In this document: positions 1 to 6,308 of the stretch, piece by piece
Position numbering within the stretch: position 1 is the stretch's first letter
Layout: each line of letters starts with the position of its first letter
Assembly (NCBI GenBank): GCA_026992375.1
Contig: JALXAF010000420.1
Coordinates: 1-11,966 of the forward strand
Length of the DNA: 11,966 bases
Source of the DNA: Anaerolineae bacterium
GTDB taxonomy: Bacteria; Chloroflexota; Anaerolineae; J102
Reading direction: 5' to 3'
The notes under the pieces: generated by a model
Databases searched by the model: none
Seen by the model: the letters and a program-made list of their open reading frames with translations, nothing else
Told to the model about the DNA's origin: nothing
Program-made: the position numbers and the translations under genes

Positions 1-170
1 GACTGCATCCCGCCATCAAAGGCGAATACTTCCGCATCGGTCACATGGGCGCGGTCAGCCGTTCCGACGTGATGACGGCGCTGGCCGCGGTGGAAGCGGG
101 CCTGCGGCGGGCCGGATACGCGGTGGAACCGGGCGTTGCCCTGGCCGCGGCCCAGGCCGTGCTATCCTGA
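1..170 (+). CDS. Class V aminotransferase, C-terminal end (partial)
   Basis: This is an open frame entering from the left edge (first full codon at base 3) and ending at TGA 168-170, leaving 55 residues. The stretch YFRIGHMG followed by an alanine-rich helix and an R-x-x-G-Y turn resembles the C-terminal small domain of alanine-glyoxylate or serine-glyoxylate type PLP-dependent aminotransferases, where an R-I-G-H-M-G segment carries the arginine that binds the substrate carboxylate. These are cytosolic fold-type I enzymes. The PLP lysine and most of the protein lie outside the window, so the substrate cannot be judged. A hairpin directly after the stop suggests it ends a transcript. Family assignment is fairly secure; the specific reaction is not. 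Confidence 0.72.
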   Translation, partial: LHPAIKGEYFRIGHMGAVSRSDVMTALAAVEAGLRRAGYAVEPGVALAAAQAVLS

Positions 171-171
171 C

Positions 172-195
172 GCCCCCTATCACACCGGGGGCTTT
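172..195 (+). terminator. Probable intrinsic terminator of the aminotransferase gene
   Basis: A perfect six-base-pair stem, GCCCCC (172-177) with GGGGGC (187-192), encloses a nine-base loop and is followed by TTT then GCT. It starts one base after the stop codon. The all-GC stem is strong but the U tract is short, so termination may be partial. It overlaps the promoter-like element that follows. Confidence 0.5.
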
Positions 196-203
196 GCTAT
201 GAT
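195..203 (+). promoter_or_regulatory. Candidate extended -10 promoter upstream of the broken exported-protein gene
   Basis: The sequence TGCTATGAT matches an extended -10 (TG-n-TATAAT with one mismatch). It would start transcription near 210, about 40 bases before the ATG at 249. No convincing -35 box lies 16-18 bases upstream, which is tolerable for extended -10 promoters. The trmI promoter in this window uses the near-identical TGCTATCAT. Confidence 0.35.
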
Positions 204-248
204 GTCTTGGCAGCATAATGGTCCATCCCTCTCTACAAGGCGTTCTAA

Positions 249-663
249 ATGAACAGAATAACCGGGATTATCGTCATTGTCGTCATCGTACTGGCTGCCG
301 CAGCGGGCCGGCACTTCCTTGACAAGCCTGACGGATCGCCCGTAGATTCTCCCGACATCCCCGCCGAGTTGCAGCCTAGGGCGGAGCGGGCCATTGGCAT
401 TGCCGCCAGCATCTTCCACGTCAAGCCCGAAGAGATCGTCGTTTTGTCGATCCTGCCGGTCGCCTGGGCCAATTCCTCGCTGGGGGGCGCAAGAAGGTCA
501 GATGCATCTTCAGGAAGAGATGCTCGGGTATCTGACGACGGTGGAGATCAGCGGCAAGATGCACTCTGTTCACATGAATGAAAAAGGCCAGGGCGTTGTG
601 TGTCCGCCCGAACAGACCCAACCGCCCGCCAGCACAGTTGGAGATAGCAACCGGAGTCGATAA
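249..663 (+). pseudogene. Small exported/membrane-anchored protein, frameshifted paralogue of the lipoprotein at 1170
   Basis: The ATG at 249 opens a frame with a hydrophobic N-terminal segment (about residues 5-20, rich in I, V and A) that could be a signal anchor. A domain starting PAELQP follows and runs to WANSSLG. There the frame is lost at a run of six G (482-487). The next frame, to the TAA at 661-663, continues the same domain (GYLTTVEISG, HMNEKGQGVVCPP). The joined product lines up along its length with the intact lipoprotein at 1170 (ELQP, the W-x-x-x-SLG turn, GYL, HMNE, GVVCPP). Left unrepaired, the first frame ends at 581 with about 31 out-of-frame residues. One extra G or two missing bases both explain it; the paralogue's spacing favours loss of two bases at its SLGC cysteine codon. 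No lipobox cysteine is visible. It could be true decay or a homopolymer sequencing error. Function unknown. Confidence 0.65.
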
Positions 664-719
664 GGCGCCGCTTCCGCTTTTTAGTGATGGCTGGCGTTGT
701 TTTACGGATATTCATCAAA

Positions 720-755
720 GGATAAGAGCGAGGCGTCCGGGCCTCGCTCCTATCC
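720..755. repeat. Strong inverted repeat (15-base arms)
   Basis: GGATAAGAGCGAGGC (720-734) pairs with GCCTCGCTCCTATCC (741-755), with one mismatch and a six-base loop. On the plus strand it is followed by AAAAA rather than a T run, so it is not a plus-strand terminator. It lies 56 bases past the end of the frameshifted gene. It looks like a dispersed palindromic intergenic element and could also protect mRNA 3' ends. Confidence 0.7.
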
Positions 756-817
756 AAAAATACCCCAGAGAATAACTAACACCACTTGACCACCTGTGAA
801 CACCCTCTCGCTTTCGT

Positions 818-850
818 CACTGACGCTCCCCTCGCCAAGGAACGTCAGTG
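818..850. repeat. Inverted repeat (12-base arms)
   Basis: CACTGACGCTCC (818-829) pairs with GGAACGTCAGTG (839-850) around a nine-base loop, with one C-A mismatch. An AT-rich stretch follows. Role unknown. Confidence 0.6.
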
Positions 851-874
851 TTTACAATTTTACTTCGAGCGCGT

Positions 875-912
875 GGCATAGTCAATGCGTAGTTCTACGC
901 AGTTTTCATGCC
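875..912. repeat. Nested small palindrome
   Basis: A near-perfect palindrome TGCGTAG-TT-CTACGCA (886-901) sits inside a wider GGCAT (875-879) / ATGCC (908-912) pair. The inner part has the size of a dimeric regulator operator, but no gene start is close, so an operator role is only a possibility. Confidence 0.45.
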
Positions 913-1040
913 AACGGCGTGCATATGGCGCGTTACGGTATTCTGCTGTCGGCCTGGCAGCGCAGCGGGAACTTTTGGCATCGTTAGGCCGTCTTTTTAG
1001 TAAAGATCAGTAACTACTAAGGTGTAGCCACCACTTTTTG

Positions 1041-1107
1041 CTACGAAGACACGAAGAAAGGCGAAGGCATGAAGTGTTTTTCTTTATTTTCCTTCGTGGT
1101 TTTTGGC
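1041..1107. repeat. Intergenic imperfect inverted repeat of the CACGAAG type
   Basis: CACGAAG (1050-1056) and the related CTACGAAG (1041-1048) face CTTCGTG (1092-1098). Between them is a purine-rich half (GAAGAAAGGCGAAGG) and a T-rich half. Translated in either direction it gives low-complexity arginine-, glutamate- or phenylalanine-rich peptides, typical of dispersed non-coding repeats and unlike real protein. An open frame through it runs into the lipoprotein gene and should not be taken as an N-terminal extension. Confidence 0.5.
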
Positions 1108-1169
1108 GACTTAAAGTCAAGTACGTTAGCAGTTACGAAGATCATCCCACCTTCAGGAGGCGAATCAAA

Positions 1170-1628
1170 ATGAAATGGACGCGAGTCGCACCTCTCTCGT
1201 TTATGGTGTTGCTGATATTGGCGCTGACTGCTTGCGGCGGGCCTCCCTCCCTTCCGAAAGACTCAACGCCCGCGGCGGAGCCTGTCCAACCCATTGAAGA
1301 ATCATCCTCAGGAGACGAAAAAATGCCCGAAGCCACTATCTCCCCCGAGTTGCAGCCCATGGCCGATAATGCGATGGACATTCTGGCCCAAACGCTGAAC
1401 GTATCCCCTGAGGACGTCACAATCCTTGACATCCAGCGCGTCGAATGGCGCGACGCCTCGTTGGGATGTCCTAAACCGGGCATGATGTACGCCCAGGTCA
1501 TCACCCCTGGGTACCTGATTAAGGCCAAGGTGAATGGCGAAACCCAGATGATTCACATGAACGAAGCGGGGCGCGGCGTCGTCTGTCCGCCCGATAGGGC
1601 CAAACCCCCTTACAGCGCCGCCAAGTGA
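1170..1628 (+). CDS. Small lipoprotein, intact paralogue of the gene at 249
   Basis: The start is ATG 1170, set by AGGAGG at 1155-1160 with nine bases between; the frame is open further upstream but runs through repeat DNA. The 152-residue product begins MKWTR, has a hydrophobic stretch (residues 9-19) and a lipobox LTAC with Cys22, so it should be lipidated and held on the outer face of the membrane. Residues about 23-50 are a Pro/Ser/Glu-rich tether. Residues about 58-150 form a compact domain with ELQP, W-R-D-A-SLGC, a central GYL strand and GVVCPP near the end. The SLGC and VVCPP cysteines could form a disulfide outside the cell. I do not recognise a named function. The pairing with a frameshifted copy upstream points to a local duplication. 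A terminator hairpin follows the stop. Gene reality is very likely; role unknown. Confidence 0.85.
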   Translation: MKWTRVAPLSFMVLLILALTACGGPPSLPKDSTPAAEPVQPIEESSSGDEKMPEATISPELQPMADNAMDILAQTLNVSPEDVTILDIQRVEWRDASLGCPKPGMMYAQVITPGYLIKAKVNGETQMIHMNEAGRGVVCPPDRAKPPYSAAK

Positions 1629-1644
1629 GAAACGCAAAATAATA

Positions 1645-1674
1645 GCGGGGACTCAGGTCTCCGCCCTGTTTTTT
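1645..1674 (+). terminator. Intrinsic terminator of the lipoprotein gene, overlapping the convergent methyltransferase end
   Basis: GCGGGGAC (1645-1652) pairs with GTCTCCGC (1657-1664), seven Watson-Crick pairs and one G-T, around a TCAG loop. CCTG and then six T (1669-1674) follow. The stop codon of the minus-strand methyltransferase gene (1653-1655) lies in the loop, so the hairpin sits exactly at the convergent boundary. On the minus strand the trailing sequence TATTATTTTG is a weaker T tract, so some bidirectional use is possible. Confidence 0.7.
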
Positions 1675-2564
1675 CCCTGATAATCCGCGATTCTCGCCCG
1701 GGCTAGCTCCACATAATCCTCCATGAGATCATAGCCCACGAAATGACGCCCGGATTCCAGCGCGGCCAGTGCAGTGGATCCGCTTCCCATGAAAGGGTCT
1801 AACACAATCTCATTTGCAAAAGTGTAAAGCTGAATCAGACGTCGGGGCAGCTCCATGGGAAAAGGGGCGGGATGGCCCACGCGTCGGGCTGAAACCGTGG
1901 GAAAACGCCACACGCTCTTGGTGTATTCCAGAAATTCGTCCCGGGAAATCGTATTCTCGCGGCCCAGCCGCTCCCGCTTGAAACGCCCCTTCGAGAACAC
2001 CAAAACATACTCATGGACATCGCGAATGATGGGATTGCTGGCCGACTGCCAACTGCCCCAGGCCGTTGATGAGCCCGCACTGCCGCCCTTATCCCAGATG
2101 ATCTCTCCCCGCATCAAAAAACCCTCCTCGATCATCATCTGGTTGATGAAGCTGGCCATGGGAATGTAGGGCTTGCGCCCAAGATTGGCTACATTGATGC
2201 AGGCCCGGCCCCCCACCACCAGCACCCGATACGTCTCTCTAAAGACGCCGCGCAGCAGGTCCAGATACTCGTCCAGGGTCAGGTCCTGGTCATAGACCTT
2301 GCGAGCGTTGTAAGGCGGCGACGTCACCATCAGATGCACGCTCTGATCCGGCAGCAGGCTCATGTTCCGGCTGTCTCCCAGGATGATCTCATCCAGCGCC
2401 TCGGTAGGAACGGGATTTTCCACATAAGGACTGCTGACATCGATGCCAGGCAAATGTTGATACATGCGGCTGTTGTAAAAATAACTGGCATCATGATTCG
2501 CACGGCTGCTCGCACCGAAAGCGGACGTTCTGGTGCCCGGTTTGTGTTTTTTGCCCTTTGCCAT
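1653..2564 (-). CDS. Orphan beta-class site-specific DNA methyltransferase (N4-cytosine or N6-adenine)
   Basis: The 303-residue product transfers a methyl group from S-adenosylmethionine to an exocyclic amino group of a DNA base. Motif IV TSPPY is at residues 81-85 and precedes the SAM-binding motif I DPFMGSG (256-262), the order of the beta class. Other conserved blocks are ACINVANLGRKPYIP (121-135), the RDVHEYVLVFSK region (181-192), HPAPFP (231-236) and the terminal GYDLMEDYVELA helix (277-288). A serine in S-P-P-Y is more usual in N4-cytosine enzymes, so m4C is the better guess. The first 25 residues are basic. There is no adjacent endonuclease or specificity gene, so it is solitary. Its ATG directly follows the TAG of tag with no base between, and a GGAAGG lies inside the end of tag, so translation is probably coupled. 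Target sequence cannot be read from this. Confidence 0.92.
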   Translation of the reverse strand: MAKGKKHKPGTRTSAFGASSRANHDASYFYNSRMYQHLPGIDVSSPYVENPVPTEALDEIILGDSRNMSLLPDQSVHLMVTSPPYNARKVYDQDLTLDEYLDLLRGVFRETYRVLVVGGRACINVANLGRKPYIPMASFINQMMIEEGFLMRGEIIWDKGGSAGSSTAWGSWQSASNPIIRDVHEYVLVFSKGRFKRERLGRENTISRDEFLEYTKSVWRFPTVSARRVGHPAPFPMELPRRLIQLYTFANEIVLDPFMGSGSTALAALESGRHFVGYDLMEDYVELARARIADYQGKNRAET

Positions 2565-3164
2565 CTAGCGCCCTTCCATTTTTGGGTGACGGAAACAATC
2601 GACGAGATGGTCGTTGACCATGCCCACGGCCTGCATAAAAGCGTAGCAGATGGTTGGCCCCACGAACTTGAAGCCGCGACGCTTCATATCTGCGCTCATG
2701 GCCCGAGATGCAGCGCTCTCGGTGGGAACCTCGGCCAACGTGCGCCAGGCGTTCACCCGCGCCCGCCCACTTACAAAACTCCAGACATACGCGTCGAAGC
2801 CGCCCAATGCCGCCTGCACCTGCAGAAACGCCCGGGCGTTGGTCACCGCTGCCTTCACCTTCAGCCGGTTGCGGATAATGCCAGGATTGTGCAACAGCTC
2901 GGTTATCTTCGCTTCATCCAAGGCCGCCACCCTGGCCGGATCGAAACCATCGAACGCGGCGTGAAAGGCCGCCCGCTTGCGCAGGATGGTGCGCCAGCTC
3001 AGGCCCGCCTGCATGCCTTCCAGAATGAGAAACTCGAACAGCGTCCGGTCATCATGGACGGGCGTGCCCCATTCGCGATCATGGTAAGCGATGCACGCAG
3101 GATCGTCGTGAACCCAGCCGCAGCGCGGGCGTTGATCGGCCAGCAGGATAATGTCGGAGCTCAT
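2565..3164 (-). CDS. tag: DNA-3-methyladenine glycosylase I
   Basis: Tag removes 3-methyladenine from alkylated DNA as the first step of base excision repair in the cytoplasm. The 199-residue protein has the full family signature: RCGW (14-17), AYHDREWG (26-33), LEGMQAGLSW (48-57), a helix-hairpin-helix-like region around GIIRNRLKV, GFKFVGPT near residue 164, and NDH-x3-C (184-190). The zinc-binding residues fall at C15, H28, H186 and C190 with the spacing of the E. coli enzyme (13 and 4 residues). Y27, E49 and W57 match its base-pocket residues. Length is normal. The ATG at 3164 has no Shine-Dalgarno and lies about seven bases from an extended -10, so the mRNA may be leaderless. It is the first gene of a two-gene unit with the methyltransferase. 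Confidence 0.96.
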   Translation of the reverse strand: MSSDIILLADQRPRCGWVHDDPACIAYHDREWGTPVHDDRTLFEFLILEGMQAGLSWRTILRKRAAFHAAFDGFDPARVAALDEAKITELLHNPGIIRNRLKVKAAVTNARAFLQVQAALGGFDAYVWSFVSGRARVNAWRTLAEVPTESAASRAMSADMKRRGFKFVGPTICYAFMQAVGMVNDHLVDCFRHPKMEGR

Positions 3165-3170
3165 AAAGTC

Positions 3171-3179
3171 ATTGTATCA
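3171..3179 (-). promoter_or_regulatory. Extended -10 promoter of tag, probable leaderless start
   Basis: Read on the minus strand the sequence is TGATACAAT: TG, one base, then TACAAT (five of six to consensus). Six bases (GACTTT) separate it from the ATG. The usual -10 to start-site distance would place transcription at or next to that ATG. The -35 region is weak. The position of TACAAT is plain; leaderless use is inferred. Confidence 0.5.
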
Positions 3180-3220
3180 TGGCAATGCGCGGCTTCCTAA
3201 CCTGAAACCAGGAAAGCTGA

Positions 3221-3267
3221 GCTTTCTCTTTCTTCACGGTTTTGCGGCTTGGCGTGAGAAATAAAGC
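3221..3267. repeat. Imperfect inverted repeat
   Basis: GCTTTCTCTTTCTTCACG (3221-3238) faces CGTGAGAAATAAAGC (ending 3267). The reverse complement of the second, GCTTTATTTCTCACG, matches the first apart from a substitution and small gaps. The middle is G/T-rich (GTTTTGCGGCTTGG). It has the look of a dispersed intergenic element. Confidence 0.5.
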
Positions 3268-3332
3268 AGATGCCCACCTGTCATATAGGCGATTAGCGCA
3301 TTGAGATCGAGAAAAAGTTACCGGTTTTAGTA

Positions 3333-3413
3333 GCAAGTCGCAGGTTGCAGGTAGCCAATTCAGCACTGACAACGTGACTACGTTACACCTGCAACTTGCC
3401 ACTTGCGACCTGC
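3333..3413. repeat. Inverted repeat built from seven-base units (GCARGTN)
   Basis: The left arm at 3333-3353 is three heptads: GCAAGTC, GCAGGTT, GCAGGTA. On the opposite strand the right arm (3413 down to about 3386) reads GCAGGTC, GCAAGTG, GCAAGTT, GCAGGTG. The arms align with 18 of 20 bases matching once one heptad is skipped. They are separated by about 32 unrelated bases. Confidence 0.65.
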
Positions 3414-3475
3414 CCCGCAGGGGCCACATCTTCTGAGCGCGGTCTCGGATGATGCCTAGATCGTCAAAACAGAGA

Positions 3476-3513
3476 GCCCCTTTTTCTGCAAGGAGCCAGC
3501 CGGAGCAAGGGGC
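3476..3513 (-). terminator. Weak candidate terminator for the dnaG-rpoD-dgt unit
   Basis: Read on the minus strand downstream of dgt, GCCCCTT and AAGGGGC form a seven-base stem with a 24-base loop, followed by TCTCTGTTTT. A competing stem inside (CCAGCCG 3496-3502 with CGGCTGG 3513-3519) shares one base. The T tract is interrupted, so this is a weak call. Confidence 0.25.
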
Positions 3514-3557
3514 GGCTGGGAGGGGAACCTTTCGCCAGGCCCAATCTGCAACGCCCG

Positions 3558-4718
3558 CTACACCCGCTCATCGGGATTGAACAGCCGATCATATTCCTGG
3601 ATGGCGTAGCGGTCGGTCATGCCCGCCAGATAATCGCACACCACCCGGTGCAATTCCTCATCGCCCGCTTTCAGCTTGGCCTGGGTGTCGGGAGGCAACA
3701 TGCGGGGCTCGCGCACATACGCTTCGAAGAGCCGGGTCAGGATGATCTCCGCCTTGTTGGCCATGCGCACCACCCGATAGCTGCGGTAGAAGTGCTCGAA
3801 CAGATATTTCTTCTGCACCGCGTTGGCTTCCACCAAATCGGGACTGAAACCGGCGATGTTGCGCCCGATGGCCCGCACGTCATCCACCGACTGCACGTTG
3901 TGGGCTATGAGCTGGGCGTAGGTGTAGTCGATGGCGTCTGTCATCTCGATGCCCACCAGCCGCCGGATAATCTGGGCCCGGGTCAGTGAATCCAGATGGT
4001 CGATGCGATAAGGCAGGTCCAGGCTGTCCATCACCCGCCGCCACAGGGGCTGCTCGGCCAGATCCGCAACGTCGAGAATGCCCGCATACAGGCCGTCATC
4101 CAGATCGCTGGTGTTCCACGCCATCTCGTCCGCGATGTTGGCCAACTGGCATTCCAGCGTGCCAGCCAGCTCGGGCTCATAGCCCTCCGCGTTGATGACG
4201 TCGTAATCGGTGTCGTGCTTGACCAGCCCCTCCCGCACCTCGTAGCTCAAATTCAGGCCCGGAAAGTCGGGATACCGCTGCTCTAGTTTTTCGACGATGC
4301 GCATGGTCTGGCGCTGATGATCGAAGCCGCCATGCCCCTGCATCAGATGATCCAGGATGTGCTCGCCCGTGTGCCCAAATGGGGGATGTCCCAGATCGTG
4401 GGCCAGGCAGATGGCCTCGGTCAGCTCCTCGTTGGCTCCCAGTGCCCGGGCCAGAGTGCGCCCAAGCTGCGCCACCTCCATGGTGTGCGTCAGGCGATTG
4501 CGGTAATGATCGCCCTCATGGTAAACGAACACCTGGGTTTTATAGGCCAGCCGCCGAAAAGCGGTCGTGTGCACAATCCGGTCTCGATCCTTCTGATACA
4601 CTGTGCGATAATCGGCCTCGTCGTCTGGATACACCCGGCCGCGCGTGTCCGCACTCTTCATGCCCCAAGGCGCCAGAAAACGGCGCTCCCGCTCTTCCAG
4701 AGATGCTCGTGAGATCAT
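3558..4718 (-). CDS. dgt: Deoxyguanosinetriphosphate triphosphohydrolase-like HD protein
   Basis: This family hydrolyses dNTPs to deoxynucleoside and triphosphate, so it adjusts the dNTP pool. The 386-residue protein starts with a conserved APWGMKSADTRGR segment (16-28). The HD metal site follows: RLTHTMEV with H78, the H107-D108 pair in AHDLGHPPFGH (106-116), and D197 in ANIADEMAW. R55-R56 in TTAFRRL and YKTQVF are also typical. Length fits the shorter dGTPase-like subfamily. The start is firm: AGGAGGAGA lies just upstream of ATG 4718. It is 95 bases downstream of rpoD on the same strand, with a repeat-containing gap, and may share its transcript. Nucleotide preference (dGTP or general, with effector activation) cannot be told from sequence. 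Confidence 0.92.
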   Translation of the reverse strand: MISRASLEERERRFLAPWGMKSADTRGRVYPDDEADYRTVYQKDRDRIVHTTAFRRLAYKTQVFVYHEGDHYRNRLTHTMEVAQLGRTLARALGANEELTEAICLAHDLGHPPFGHTGEHILDHLMQGHGGFDHQRQTMRIVEKLEQRYPDFPGLNLSYEVREGLVKHDTDYDVINAEGYEPELAGTLECQLANIADEMAWNTSDLDDGLYAGILDVADLAEQPLWRRVMDSLDLPYRIDHLDSLTRAQIIRRLVGIEMTDAIDYTYAQLIAHNVQSVDDVRAIGRNIAGFSPDLVEANAVQKKYLFEHFYRSYRVVRMANKAEIILTRLFEAYVREPRMLPPDTQAKLKAGDEELHRVVCDYLAGMTDRYAIQEYDRLFNPDERV

Positions 4719-4730
4719 GGGTCTCCTCCT

Positions 4731-4780
4731 GTTCCGTAAATGGAACGCAGATAACGCAGAAAAAGCCGATCTTCGCAGAT
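4731..4780. repeat. Short direct repeats with a flanking palindrome between rpoD and dgt
   Basis: AACGCAGAT (4744-4752) is followed at once by AACGCAGAA (4753-4761), and TTCGCAGAT recurs at 4772-4780. A small palindrome GTTCC (4731-4735) / GGAAC (4742-4746) abuts them. The segment is A-rich on the plus strand and unlike the flanking genes. Confidence 0.45.
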
Positions 4781-4813
4781 AAAAAAGATAAAATCAGGAT
4801 GAGCGGCGACTGA

Positions 4814-6157
<1,344 letters not shown>

Positions 6158-6308
6158 AAATGAGAGAGCAATCTCTTCGTCGAAAAGATAGTTTTGGAAC
6201 CCGGGAAGCATTGCCCGCACCAGGAGACATCCTGTCGTTGACGTGGGGCAAGGAGCAAAAGATTAAAGATCGAAATTGCGTTTTGATGCAGGCGTGATTG
6301 GATGCGAT

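Larger units (their letters stand above)
664..1169. other. Non-coding, palindrome-rich spacer
   Basis: I see no credible gene here. The short open frames lack ribosome sites and family features. The stretch is AT-richer than the genes and holds at least four separate inverted repeats, listed individually. The last part (1155-1160, AGGAGG) is the Shine-Dalgarno of the lipoprotein gene. The density of unrelated palindromes suggests repeated insertion of small non-autonomous elements. Confidence 0.6.
3165..3557. other. Non-coding spacer between dgt and tag
   Basis: This 393-base stretch has no convincing gene. It contains the minus-strand tag promoter at its left edge, two unrelated inverted repeats (3221-3267 and 3333-3413) and GC-rich sequence after dgt with possible hairpins. 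One open frame on the minus strand (3169-3429) is built largely from repeat sequence and is not believed. Confidence 0.6.

Noticed and set aside
720..755. A rho-independent terminator at the 15-base-arm hairpin
   Set aside because: The bases after the stem on the plus strand are A rather than T. On the minus strand the T run is only three bases and no gene reads into it.
1038..1169. An N-terminal extension of the lipoprotein starting at 1038
   Set aside because: It would bury the signal peptide behind 44 low-complexity residues drawn from repeat DNA. The ATG at 1170 has a strong AGGAGG.
1653..3164. A restriction-modification or defence system around the methyltransferase
   Set aside because: No endonuclease, specificity subunit, BREX, DISARM or other defence gene is present. 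The neighbours are a repair glycosylase and a lipoprotein.
2334..3200. A 288-codon plus-strand frame across the tag-methyltransferase junction
   Set aside because: Both genes beneath it on the minus strand are strongly conserved, so the plus-strand frame is a by-product of codon bias.
3333..3413. A CRISPR array
   Set aside because: The repeated unit is seven bases without spacers of constant length, and the two arms are inverted rather than direct.
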